DNA of 59,810 nucleotides from JAGXSE01 sp040757295 (GTDB lineage Bacteria > Bacillota > PH28-bin88): contig JBFLXH010000013.1 of the NCBI GenBank assembly GCA_040757295.1, positions 1 through 59,810 on the forward strand, read 5' to 3'. The translations under genes were made by a program, and so were the position numbers. Numbering within the stretch: position 1 is the first letter of the stretch; the number at the start of each line of letters is the position of its first letter. Below are positions 50,490 through 59,382 of this stretch, in pieces. Below the pieces are notes generated by a model that made no database searches, was not told where the DNA came from, and saw only the letters and a program-made list of their open reading frames with translations.

Positions 50490-51878
50490 TTGCTTACCTT
50501 TAAAGAATTTCCAATTAGCAGTTCCTTGCTAAAGGCCATCGAAGAAATGGGCTTTGAAACCCCTACCCCTATTCAACAACAGACCATCCCCATTGCTTTA
50601 GAGGGGAAAGACCTTATTGGAAAGGCCCAGACAGGAACGGGCAAAACAGCAGCTTTTGCCATTCCGGTTTTGGAAAAGATTGAGATTACACTGAATAGAA
50701 TTCAGGCTATGGTGCTTACCCCAACGAGGGAATTGGCTATCCAGGTCTCCGAAGAAATCAACCGGATTGGCAAACATAAAAATATCCGCAGCCTACCAAT
50801 CTATGGGGGTCAGGATATTACCCGGCAATTTAGGGCCTTGCGCAGCAATCCTCAGGTAATTGTTGCCACCCCCGGCAGACTGCTGGATCATATGGAAAGG
50901 CGTACTATCCAACTCCACCACATTCACCTGGTGGTCCTGGATGAAGCCGATGAAATGCTAAACATGGGGTTTTTAGAGGATGTAGAAAAAATATTGGAAA
51001 GCTGCCCCAAGGAACGGCAGACCTTTATGTTTTCAGCTACAATTAAACGAGAGATCCTGAACCTGGCAAACAAGTTTATGATTAACCCGGAGATTATCGA
51101 AATAAAGCCCCATGAGGTTACACTGCCTGAAATCAGGCAGGTATACTACGAAGTACCGGAAAAGCTTAAACTGGACGTTCTATGCCGGGTTTTGGACATT
51201 CAAAATCCTGACCTGGCTTTAGTGTTTGGAAGGACTAAGAGAAGAGTGGACGAGCTTACTGATGCCCTGCAAAAGCGAGGATACCTGGCGGAAGGTATTC
51301 ACGGGGACATGAGTCAAAAGCAACGAGAAACGGTAATGAGCAAGTTTAGAAACGGGTCTATTGAAATCCTTGTTGCCACTGATGTTGCTGCCAGAGGATT
51401 AGATATTACCGGAGTTACCCACGTGTACAATTTTGATATCCCGCAGGATGTTGATAGTTATGTTCACAGGATAGGCCGCACCGGCAGGGCGGGACGCAGC
51501 GGGGTAGCCGCTACCTTCGTGGAACCCAGGGAACGAGGACACCTGCGGACAATAGAATATGCAATTAGAACCAGATTAAACCGTCAGAGCATCCCCACCT
51601 TTCAAGAAGCCCAAAAAGAAAAAATTAGATGGGCGGTAACACGGATAAGCCGCACCCTGGAAGAAGGGCGTTTCCAGGAATTCCAAAATGCAGCTGAACA
51701 GATGCTGAATGATTATGATTCAGTCACACTCCTGGCTGCAGCCCTAAAAACTATTGCGGGTGAACAGCCGGATCTTGACATTAAACTAACGGAGGAGCCC
51801 CCGCTCCGCAGCCGGAAAGGATTTAAGCAACACCATCCCGGCAGTTTTCAGCGCAGGGGACACGGCAAATACAGATAA
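50490..51878 (+). CDS. DEAD-box ATP-dependent RNA helicase (CshA-like)
   Basis: The 462-residue protein has the full helicase set: AQTGTGKT (I), PTRELA (Ia), DEAD within VLDEADEM (II), SAT (III) and HRIGRTGRAG (VI). A short C-terminal extension ends basic (KGFKQHHPGSFQRRGHGKYR). Such helicases unwind RNA in ribosome assembly and RNA decay. The start is TTG 50490 with GGGAGGT six bases upstream; an in-frame TTG at 50475 sits inside that site. The position of motifs matches CshA/DeaD. Confidence 0.92.
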   Translation: MLTFKEFPISSSLLKAIEEMGFETPTPIQQQTIPIALEGKDLIGKAQTGTGKTAAFAIPVLEKIEITLNRIQAMVLTPTRELAIQVSEEINRIGKHKNIRSLPIYGGQDITRQFRALRSNPQVIVATPGRLLDHMERRTIQLHHIHLVVLDEADEMLNMGFLEDVEKILESCPKERQTFMFSATIKREILNLANKFMINPEIIEIKPHEVTLPEIRQVYYEVPEKLKLDVLCRVLDIQNPDLALVFGRTKRRVDELTDALQKRGYLAEGIHGDMSQKQRETVMSKFRNGSIEILVATDVAARGLDITGVTHVYNFDIPQDVDSYVHRIGRTGRAGRSGVAATFVEPRERGHLRTIEYAIRTRLNRQSIPTFQEAQKEKIRWAVTRISRTLEEGRFQEFQNAAEQMLNDYDSVTLLAAALKTIAGEQPDLDIKLTEEPPLRSRKGFKQHHPGSFQRRGHGKYR

Positions 51879-51883
51879 AGAAA

Positions 51884-51915
51884 AGCACCCGCTAAGGCGC
51901 TTTTTCCACTCACAG
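51884..51915. terminator. Weak hairpin between cshA-like and pepF genes
   Basis: AAAAGC and GCTTTTT frame an imperfect stem in the convergent gap. It is the only terminator candidate there. Confidence 0.5.
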
Positions 51916-51951
51916 GGAGGTTGTTGCAGTAATAGTATTCTTTCGGGATAA

Positions 51952-53760
51952 TTAATTAGCGATTTCCTCCATTTGGCGTAGGGTTTCAGCAAATACTTCC
52001 AACGCCTTTTTTACTGGTTCTGGAGAAGTCATGTCAACCCCGGCTCTCTGCAGTATGTTAATGGAATAGTCGGAGCTGCCGGATTTTAAAAACCCCAGGT
52101 AACGGTCTACTGCACCTTCTTCCTTACCTAGGACCTGACGGGAAAGGGCCGTCGCAGCAGAAAAGCCGGTAGCATATTTGTAGACGTAAAAAGCGCTGTA
52201 AAAGTGAGGAATACGGGCCCATTCGATTTCAATATCCTGATCAACCGTTATATGGGGACCGTAATAGTCCATATTTAGCTGATAATAGATGCCGCTCAGC
52301 ACATCCGGAGTTAAAGCCTCTCCGGCTTCTGCCTTTTCATGAATGATCTTTTCAAATTCGGCAAACATAGTCTGACGGAATACAGTTCCCCTAAACTGCT
52401 CCAGATAGTAATTCAACAGGTACAGTCTTTCCTTGGGGTCTTCTCGGTTACCCAGCAAATAGTGCAACAGCAACGCTTCGTTGACGGTTGAAGCCACCTC
52501 GGCAGTAAAAATAGTATAATGGGCATAGATATAGGGTTGTTCCCTGGATGAATAATAGGTATGCAAAGCATGCCCCATTTCATGGGCTAGGGTAAAAACC
52601 CCGTCCAAACTATCCTGGTAATTTAATAACACAAAGGGATGGGTGCCATAAGCCCCCCAGGCATAAGCGCCGCTTGTTTTGCCCTTGTTTTCAAAAACAT
52701 CGATCCAGCGCCCCTGCAGTCCCTCCCTAAGGGCCGCCAGGTATTCCTGACCTAGTGGCTCCACAGACTCCAGGACCATCTTTTTAGCTTCGTCAAAGGG
52801 AACTTGAATGTCAACCTGGCTGACCATCGGGACATAAAGGTCATACATGCGCAGCTCTTGCAAACCCAAAAGACGTTTGCGCAGCTTGACGTAATTATGC
52901 AGTAGGTCAAGGTTTTCCCGCACAGTTTTGATCAGGTTGTAGTAGACTTCAAGGGGGATATTATCGCCTTTTAATGCAGCTTCCAATGCTGAAGGGTATT
53001 TTCGCACCCTGGAATAAAAAATATCTTTTTTTACACTTGTGCTTAAAAGACCGGCGATGGTATTTCGTTTGTCTTTATAGGCCCCAAGCAAGGCAGCAAA
53101 AGCATCCTGCCGCACTCGCCTGTCCCGGCTGCGCAGAAGGTGGGTGTACTTGGCCTCACTGACCTCAATATCCTCCCCTTTTTCATCCTTGATAATGGGG
53201 AATTTTGTATCAGCGTTGATAAGCATGCGATAAACAGTCTTGGGCGCAGTTGCCAATTCCCCAACTTGGGCAACCAATTCTTCTTCCTGGGCCGAAAGGG
53301 TATGGGGTCTTAATCTGACCATATCCTCCAAGAAGTGGCGATACAAGGCCATTTCCGGCTGGTTCATCCAGGATTGCAGTTGTTCTTCTGACAAACCTAG
53401 AATTTCCGGAACAATGTAGGCAGTTATGCTCTGGATCTTTACTGACAAACCCATTACCCTGTCCGCCATTGCCTGGTATTTTACCTGGTTGTTGTCCTCA
53501 TCTTTGCGCATATGAGCATAAACATACAGTCGCTCCAAAGTTTCCCCCATCTGCTCTCGCAGCTCAAGGCATTCCAGCAATTTCTGCCAACTCTCCCCCA
53601 GTTTGCCCTGGAAGCCCGCCAGAGCAGGGCACTGCTGCTGCAAGGACCGGAAGTCCTCTTCCCATTTCTGATCTGTTGGGTAAATATCTTCCAACCGCCA
53701 CTTATGGTGTTCCGCCAACTGATCCCGGGCGGGGGGTGTCTTAGCTAACCCAGACTGCAT
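51952..53760 (-). CDS. pepF: Oligoendopeptidase F
   Basis: This 602-residue M3-family zinc peptidase has the HEXXH motif in TLAHEMGHALHTYYS, with the third ligand (Glu) in STVNEALLLHYLL. It cuts short peptides in the cytoplasm. The normal length is about 600 residues. It is convergent with the helicase gene and divergent from the DapA-like pseudogene. Confidence 0.94.
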   Translation of the reverse strand: MQSGLAKTPPARDQLAEHHKWRLEDIYPTDQKWEEDFRSLQQQCPALAGFQGKLGESWQKLLECLELREQMGETLERLYVYAHMRKDEDNNQVKYQAMADRVMGLSVKIQSITAYIVPEILGLSEEQLQSWMNQPEMALYRHFLEDMVRLRPHTLSAQEEELVAQVGELATAPKTVYRMLINADTKFPIIKDEKGEDIEVSEAKYTHLLRSRDRRVRQDAFAALLGAYKDKRNTIAGLLSTSVKKDIFYSRVRKYPSALEAALKGDNIPLEVYYNLIKTVRENLDLLHNYVKLRKRLLGLQELRMYDLYVPMVSQVDIQVPFDEAKKMVLESVEPLGQEYLAALREGLQGRWIDVFENKGKTSGAYAWGAYGTHPFVLLNYQDSLDGVFTLAHEMGHALHTYYSSREQPYIYAHYTIFTAEVASTVNEALLLHYLLGNREDPKERLYLLNYYLEQFRGTVFRQTMFAEFEKIIHEKAEAGEALTPDVLSGIYYQLNMDYYGPHITVDQDIEIEWARIPHFYSAFYVYKYATGFSAATALSRQVLGKEEGAVDRYLGFLKSGSSDYSINILQRAGVDMTSPEPVKKALEVFAETLRQMEEIAN

Positions 53761-53971
53761 TGTAGTGCCTCCTCTTTTTAGTTTTTAGCCCGAGGCCAAA
53801 TTACCATATCATTATCTTTGACCAAACATTGATGTAATAGTACATATAGTCGTGACCCAGTTTTCTTCCTTCAAAAAAAACTTTGCCTTTTAAGTATTAC
53901 AGGAATATGTTTTATTTCCTACCAGTTTTTTTTATAATTTACTATGATTCCTGCTAGAAAGGAAGAAACAA

Positions 53972-54412
53972 ATGGAAAAACTATCGGGCATCTTGCCGCA
54001 ATGGTCACACCTATGATGGAGGACGAAAAAATAGACTAAAAAGGCCTGCGCTTCCTAGTTAACCGGTTAATCGATGCCGGAGTGCACGGCCTTTTCTGCC
54101 TCGGAACTGCTACTTAACAATATTCCAATGCGAACCGGTATTCACCTGGAACCCGAAACAGTTGCCAGGCTGTCAGCGATACAAAATATTGTTAATATTA
54201 ATGACAGCAGTGGGAGTTTTGACAACATCAAAAGCTATCTAGAAAAATCAGATCCTGAATTTGCGGTTTTGGCAGGAACCGATTCCTTGATCTACTCGAC
54301 TTTGGAGGCCGGGGGCAAAGGGGCCATTGCTGCCACAGCAAGGGATTTTGGAGTTTCGCCTGACGACATGGAATTACTTATTGATGCCGCTGCAAAATTA
54401 CAAGGCTTTTAG
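53972..54412 (+). pseudogene. Decayed DapA-family (dihydrodipicolinate synthase-like) gene
   Basis: The start region reads GHLAAMVTPMMEDEKID then a stop, followed by KGLRFLVNRLIDAGVHGLF, the start of a DapA-family aldolase. After another stop and frame change it continues NNIPMRTGIHLEPETVARL, INDSSGSFDN and AGTDSLIYSTLEAGGKGAIAATA, then jumps to a C-terminal tail. The central part with the catalytic lysine block is disturbed or deleted. Several stops, frameshifts and deletions show it is dead. A TATAAT at about 53933 and a GGAAG site survive upstream. Confidence 0.85.
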
Positions 54413-54492
54413 ACAATAATCCCAAAAAGTTATCAAAAGGTGATATGAAAGAAATATATCAAAGGCTTTTCTAGACAAGTTCTTTAATCTTT

Positions 54493-55203
54493 TTAATTCT
54501 CAGTTTCCAAATAATCAATAATACCTTTGCCTATTCCTTCGGCCAATTTTTGCCTAAATTGGGGGTTATTAAGTCTTGCCCTGTCTTCCTGATTAGAAAT
54601 AAAACCTAGTTCCACCAATACCGCTGGCACTTTGGCTGTTCTAAGAATGAAAAGGTTGGTCCTTGGCACCGGGAAGTCGTGGTTTAAAGTTTGCACCTCA
54701 CCCAGCCGGTTTAGAACAGCCAGAGCAAGTTTCTTTGATTCCTCAGAGCCTTTCGGATAAAATACCACCGCTCCTTTTTCTTTTCCACTGGAACTTGAGT
54801 TCACATGGATACTGGCCGCAACCGTACCCTTATTAATAATTTTAGCTCTTTCCTCCAAATCCTTTCGATGGCGCCCTTTCCTCAACCGATCGAGGCCGCT
54901 GACATCCCGGTCCGTATCCCGGGTTAATTGGACATTAACCCCCCTGGCATAAAGGTACTGCTCAGCCCGCAAGACCACATCCAGGGTTATTTCTTTTTCC
55001 AGTACCCCTCGAGCGGAACTACCGCCATCTACTCCGCCATGTCCAGCATCCAACACAACCCGATGGCCAAGCATGCTTAAGCTAATTGCAGGGATAACAT
55101 AAAACTTACTTATAAGCCCTACCCCCCCCAGGGAAATCAACGCTATCCCAATAAGAATCAAGGCTCTGGTCCCAATAAGCAGCGCCACTTTAATTCGAGC
55201 CAT
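54493..55203 (-). CDS. cwlD: N-acetylmuramoyl-L-alanine amidase CwlD
   Basis: The 236-residue Amidase_3 protein has an N-terminal membrane segment (about 5-40) and a zinc amidase domain. The zinc ligands are seen in LDAGHGG, the EKEITLDV glutamate and SIHVNSS; PAVLVELGFISN holds the catalytic glutamate. CwlD trims peptides from spore cortex peptidoglycan so that muramic-delta-lactam can form, a mark recognised in germination. A basic insert before SIHVNSS is usual. It agrees with the spore-former assignment. Confidence 0.88.
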   Translation of the reverse strand: MARIKVALLIGTRALILIGIALISLGGVGLISKFYVIPAISLSMLGHRVVLDAGHGGVDGGSSARGVLEKEITLDVVLRAEQYLYARGVNVQLTRDTDRDVSGLDRLRKGRHRKDLEERAKIINKGTVAASIHVNSSSSGKEKGAVVFYPKGSEESKKLALAVLNRLGEVQTLNHDFPVPRTNLFILRTAKVPAVLVELGFISNQEDRARLNNPQFRQKLAEGIGKGIIDYLETEN

Positions 55204-55355
55204 TACAACCTCTCCTCTTTTCTATATTTCAAAATTTCAAAGAAAATATATTCCTCGAGCATACAGGCAATGCAAGTTTTCAATTGCAGGGCACCCTACA
55301 GAGTATTAGAATGGAGGTGGTACGTTATTCCAAAAAACAAAGGGAGTGGGCCATA

Positions 55356-55535
55356 ATGCATTGTACTGGCAAGTCCCGTTGGCTGGTGGGCCTATTAATC
55401 ATCGCTTTTGGGACTGTTTTATTACTTAACAATCTAGGTCTAACCAGTATTGATGCCGGTTCATTGATTTCCCGGTTCTGGCCCTTAATTTTGATTTATT
55501 GGGGCTTGAACAGCATCAGCTGCATGGCCTTTTAG
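55356..55535 (+). CDS. Small LiaF/DUF5668-like membrane protein
   Basis: This 59-residue protein has two hydrophobic helices in the DUF5668/LiaF-N arrangement: WLVGLLIIAFGTVLLLNNLG followed by the WPLILIYWGL motif. ATG 55356 sits behind GGGAGTGGG. Function is unknown; the domain often marks cell-envelope stress proteins. It converges on the small cysteine protein gene, overlapping its 3' end by 4 bases. Confidence 0.72.
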   Translation: MHCTGKSRWLVGLLIIAFGTVLLLNNLGLTSIDAGSLISRFWPLILIYWGLNSISCMAF

Positions 55536-55654
55536 GCTTTTTCGGCATCCTCTTTCACCTTCTCAAGTTGTTCCTTAAAACAACCGGGGAACATGCAGTA
55601 CACCTTTCTTCGTGTCAACCATGTCCCCCAGATGCAGCCTTTGCATTTGCTCAT
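55532..55654 (-). CDS. 40-residue cysteine-rich protein
   Basis: The sequence starts MSKCKGCIWGTWLTRRKVYC and continues with MFPGC, then a charged helix (FKEQLEKVKEDAEKA). Four cysteines (4, 7, 20, 25) are spaced CXXC...CX4C, suggesting a small zinc or iron-sulfur site. ATG 55654 follows CGGAGAG. A terminator-like hairpin lies just upstream in the same direction and four 11-base repeats lie further upstream, so conditional expression is likely. I do not recognise a named family. Confidence 0.65.
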   Translation of the reverse strand: MSKCKGCIWGTWLTRRKVYCMFPGCFKEQLEKVKEDAEKA

Positions 55655-55677
55655 GCTTATCTCTCCGTTTCGGGCAA

Positions 55678-55709
55678 TAAAAAACTCCCGGCGAAATTCC
55701 GAGAGTTTA
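55678..55709 (-). terminator. Terminator/attenuator before the 40-residue cysteine protein
   Basis: On the minus strand AAACTCTCGG and CCGGGAGTTT pair, followed by TTTA. It lies 22 bases before the small gene, so it may end the HD-GYP transcript or act as attenuator. Confidence 0.65.
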
Positions 55710-55758
55710 TATCCATACTTTCTCAGTTTAAATTTTAGCACAGAAAAAATGACATGTC

Positions 55759-55802
55759 ACTGGCACTTTACTGTACTTTCACTGTACTTTTACTGTCCTT
55801 TA
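55759..55802. repeat. Four tandem 11-base direct repeats
   Basis: ACTGGCACTTT, ACTGTACTTTC, ACTGTACTTTT and ACTGTCCTTTA occur back to back, with starts at 55759, 55770, 55781 and 55792. An 11-base period places each copy on one DNA face, as for cooperative response-regulator binding. Confidence 0.8.
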
Positions 55803-55902
55803 CGATAAATTTATTCTCATTTAAGCAAACGAACCATTTGAATGGGGTTTTAAGCTGTGAACTGACAAACTCAGGAAAAAAGTATGTCGAGGAGAAGCTG
55901 CG

Positions 55903-58026
55903 TCAGGCCCCCCCCTCGAACATCTCTTCTATCTCCCTTCCTCTTCTCTCAACTACAGCTAAAAATGCACGCACCACGTCGGGGTCAAACTGCTTGCCCA
56001 TACACCGCTGAAGTTCCATCACCGCCCAATCACGCGGGTATGCCTTCCGATAAGGTCTTTCTGACGTTATGGCATCATAAGCGTCCGACACCCGAATAAT
56101 CCGTGCCAAAATCGGTATCTCTTCACCAACAATGCCTTCGGGGTAACCACCGCCTCCGTAATCCTCGTGGTGGTAACGCACCGCCTCAATTACTTCCCTG
56201 GGAAACTTTGCCGGTTCCAGTATCCGCGCCCCCACAACGGGGTGACTTTCTATTTCCTTCCTCTCCTCCGGAGAAAGCGCCCCGGCCTTCAAAAGAATCT
56301 CTTCCCTGACTCCAATTTTCCCTATGTCGTGCAAAAGACCCGCCAGGTAAACGTGCTCCTGCTCTTCCTCCATAAGCCCCATCTCACGAGCACAGGCCTT
56401 CGCCTGGTGCGCCACCCGCAGCGAGTGGCCCCCCGTGTACACATCCTTAGCTTCCAAAGCAGACGCCAGTGCCCGCACAGCGTTTCTATAGGATTCCCGC
56501 AGCGATTCGTAAAGCCGTGCGTTCGCCACTGCCACTCCCGTTTGAGCAGCCAATGTCGCCAGATAACCAAGCTCTTCTTCCTTCCACTGGTGCGGTGATG
56601 ACAAGAATACCTCCAGCGCACCCAACACCTCGCCCAGGGCCCGCACAGGCACCGCGGCGGCCGCACGCATCTCTTCAGTGTAGCACGGGAAGCACAAAGA
56701 ACGGTCACATGCCGCCAGATCCTCAACGGCCGCCGGCTGCCCCGTTCTGAATACCTCGTCCAGGACAGTACCTTCTACCTGCACCCGCTCCGGTTTATCC
56801 TTCGAGTCCTCGCTGAACCCCAGCCTGGCTTTCACCACCATCTTACCCGTTTGTTTATCTAGCAACCTCAGCACGCACCATTCCGCACCAGATATTGCCT
56901 TAGCACTCCGCAATGCAGACTCCAGGATTACGTCTATATCAAAGCTGGAGGACACCACCTGCCCTACCTCGTTTAGATGCTCAAGCATCGCCGCCTTACG
57001 CTCCAACTCCCGGAAAAGGCGAGCATTCTCCAGAGCCAGGGCAAGGCCTGCCCCCAGCACGGTGAGAAAGCGAACTTCATCCTTGCCAAAGGTTGCCCCC
57101 TCAGGCTTACCTGCCAGGGTTAATACACCAGTCACATCACCCCCAACCGTGAGGGGCACCGACACAGCAGGCCGCCTTTCCTCGGCCGTTTTACCCTCCG
57201 GGTGGCTGTCAAAGTGTACTGCCATCCCTTCCCGCGCTACCACCGCAACTACCTCTCCGCGGGGAATCATGCGGAGTTCGCTGCCCGGTTCCATAGCAGC
57301 AGCAACTTCAGAGCTCGTAACTCCAGGTACTTCCTCTGATAGCATTACCACTGACCCGCTGGTTGCTCCGATCAGGCCGAGCACAGCCTCCAGTGCCCGG
57401 CTTGCCACCTCGGAGACACGGAGGGTTGACGAAACAGTCCGGCTGAACTCAACAAGAGCTGAAAGCTCCTTCTCCTGCTGCTGCAACTCTTGCCTCGAGT
57501 ACGATAGCTGGACAAGGGCATCGACAAGGACATAGAATAATTCAGCTGCATCTTGGAAGCGCTTCTCGGGCCATATCGGCACAGCCCGGGCCGCTGCCAA
57601 AAGCTTCTCCTTGCCAAGTCCGAGCTCCCCTGCCAGCTTTACGGTTTTCCTCTTCTGAAGTGATGCCAGGGCCACGTTTCCCCCCATCGCCACAGCGATA
57701 GTTTCGCCCTTGACCTTGACAGGGACAGCCAGGTAGACCAGACCGGCGTGGCATACCTCCATTTGGCGCTGCCCGGATGCAGTAACAGCCCTCGCCAACT
57801 CGGCCTGCCAGGCCTCACACCTCCCTCGCCCCTCATCAGTAGTATTTACTATCGCACAAAAGGAGCAGAGGTTGCTTACCCTCGTTATCGGCCGCCCGCC
57901 TGGATCCGTTACCAGAGTAGACAGTCCCACGACACTACCTATTCGGTCCTGCAGTTGCTGAAGTCTTGCTACTTTCAATAGCGCCGCATAATCCAATTCC
58001 AAAGGCTCCTTTCCCATCGCCGGCAC
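55903..58026 (-). CDS. PocR-GAF-GAF-HD-GYP sensor/phosphodiesterase
   Basis: The 707-residue protein begins with a PocR-type sensory domain (about 10-185) with conserved cysteines in NLCSFC, RGRCEAWQ and EVCHAG. A coiled coil follows, then two GAF domains (about 200-345 and 355-510) and a C-terminal HD-GYP domain with LLHDIGKIG and YHHEDYGGGGYPEGI. HD-GYP enzymes break down cyclic di-GMP. It probably senses a small ligand or redox state. Base composition is clearly GC-richer than the genes before 55 kb. The start is GTG 58026 or ATG 58017; the latter has a better ribosome site. Confidence 0.88.
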   Translation of the reverse strand: MPAMGKEPLELDYAALLKVARLQQLQDRIGSVVGLSTLVTDPGGRPITRVSNLCSFCAIVNTTDEGRGRCEAWQAELARAVTASGQRQMEVCHAGLVYLAVPVKVKGETIAVAMGGNVALASLQKRKTVKLAGELGLGKEKLLAAARAVPIWPEKRFQDAAELFYVLVDALVQLSYSRQELQQQEKELSALVEFSRTVSSTLRVSEVASRALEAVLGLIGATSGSVVMLSEEVPGVTSSEVAAAMEPGSELRMIPRGEVVAVVAREGMAVHFDSHPEGKTAEERRPAVSVPLTVGGDVTGVLTLAGKPEGATFGKDEVRFLTVLGAGLALALENARLFRELERKAAMLEHLNEVGQVVSSSFDIDVILESALRSAKAISGAEWCVLRLLDKQTGKMVVKARLGFSEDSKDKPERVQVEGTVLDEVFRTGQPAAVEDLAACDRSLCFPCYTEEMRAAAAVPVRALGEVLGALEVFLSSPHQWKEEELGYLATLAAQTGVAVANARLYESLRESYRNAVRALASALEAKDVYTGGHSLRVAHQAKACAREMGLMEEEQEHVYLAGLLHDIGKIGVREEILLKAGALSPEERKEIESHPVVGARILEPAKFPREVIEAVRYHHEDYGGGGYPEGIVGEEIPILARIIRVSDAYDAITSERPYRKAYPRDWAVMELQRCMGKQFDPDVVRAFLAVVERRGREIEEMFEGGA

Positions 58027-58031
58027 CCCTC

Positions 58032-58711
58032 TTACCCTGCCTCTTTCAACTCCACCAGCCCGGCTACGACTACCGGCTTGTTTTCCTTTTTAGCCTTGGT
58101 GGATGCCAGGCTGGCCATGTTGATAAGGTCACCTAGCGACACAGATAATCAGCCCCGTCCTCCACCACGCTTCTCAAAACCTGTGCTACCTGCTGGAGAA
58201 TTTTATCCCCCAACACATGGCCCCGTTCTTTGTCGATTGCCCCGAAATTATCCAGGTCCAGAAAAATAACCGCAATCTCCTTCTTGTCCTGCAAGAACTC
58301 CGTTGCCTTGCGCTGCAAAAACTCCGCCCGGTCAAGACCAGTCAGAGCATCTACGCGCTTCCCCAGCTCGGCATAAAGCTGAGACTTCGTAACTATTCCA
58401 ACTGGTCGCCCGTCCTTCACCACCACCAGGCGCTCGATCCCGTGCCGCTCCAAAAGCTCCTTGGCCTCCCACAACGAACACTCCATCGATACGACCACCA
58501 CTTGTTTACTCATGGCATCGGCTACCAGCCTATTAAAATGGGAACACCTTACATCTCTGGATGTTATGATCCCGACAAGCCGCCCGTTCTCCACCACCGG
58601 CAGGCAGCCTATCCTATGCTGATTCATCAGTGCAGCCGCGTACTCAACGCTTTCACTGGGCCCGATAGTCAGCGGATCCCGCGTCATAATATCGCCTATG
58701 CTGACCATCAC
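58032..58711 (-). pseudogene. CBS-pair/GGDEF protein with the catalytic core deleted
   Basis: The intact frame (58133-58711) encodes two CBS domains (about 1-125) and the start of a GGDEF domain (DALTGLDRAEFL, VIFLDLDNFGAIDKERGHVLGD). It stops after DYLCR, exactly where GGDEF should follow. A different frame downstream (58032-58137) encodes INMASLASTKAKKENKP, like the end of a GGDEF domain. So the catalytic loop is deleted and the frame is broken. The CBS part could still be expressed, but not as a cyclase. Confidence 0.75.
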
Positions 58712-59079
58712 AAATCCACCACTTGGCTTACCTGAATTACGATGTTCACCTGGGCTTTCACTACCGTCTTCTCGGTGGCAATGCGAGCCCCTTCCTCCAG
58801 CATGATCGGTAAGAGCTTCTCCTCGGGGAGAAGTTTCACCAACGATTTCTTCAACACGGCGGCCTCGAAGATATCGTGATTGAGCTGAATCACCTCATAC
58901 TGATCCGGCGACAGGGCGTTAACCATCCGTCTTATAGCCTCCGGACCGATGGGCGCCCTCTTTCCCACGAGCAAGACATCCTGCATCGGCGGAATCTCAA
59001 ACTCGGACAACCGGATGCTTACATCGGCCTTACGCTTCGACTCGGACGGGACCGAAGGGAAAAGTGATTTGGATGGCAT
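58708..59079 (-). CDS. Protein of unknown function upstream of the CBS-GGDEF gene
   Basis: This 123-residue protein shows no domain I recognise. It has a basic, serine-rich N-terminus (MPSKSLFPSVPSESKRKADV) and an alternating helix/strand body (MVNALSPDQYEVIQLNHDIF, EKLLPIMLEEGARIATEKTVVKAQVNIVIQV). It overlaps the CBS-GGDEF gene start by 4 bases, so the two were translated together, perhaps as regulator and partner. GC content is high, like its neighbours. Confidence 0.5.
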   Translation of the reverse strand: MPSKSLFPSVPSESKRKADVSIRLSEFEIPPMQDVLLVGKRAPIGPEAIRRMVNALSPDQYEVIQLNHDIFEAAVLKKSLVKLLPEEKLLPIMLEEGARIATEKTVVKAQVNIVIQVSQVVDL

Positions 59080-59382
59080 AGATACTCACCTTCCTTTGCG
59101 AATAGAGCTTGGCCTGCATGCCTGAGTGCACTGCATCGTTATATTTTAGCTCGGGGCGGAACAAAACTCAAGTGCAAGGTAACCTCCGACTGTCAACTTG
59201 TTGTAGGATTTTTTTAGTTGAGGCTCCCTCTTTGGTATACTTGGGGGCTCTGCCCCCAATCCCCCGCCCTCGGCGGGAGCCAAGCGGCCAGGCTTTGCCT
59301 GACCGTTAGCAATAGAGTTTATACCTACTAGGTGTAAAGGGCAAGGTCGCTTCGCTCCTCGGCTTCGCCGACCCTTGACACC
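59080..59382. other. Intergenic region with hairpins next to the transposase remnant
   Basis: About 300 bases hold several GC-rich stems: GGGGGC/GCCCCC near 59244, CCAGGC/GCCTG near 59288, and a long imperfect inverted repeat AGGTGTAAAGGG/CCCTTGACACCT (59330-59383) at the transposase end. No gene is seen. The last repeat is probably the transposon's terminator or end. Confidence 0.55.
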
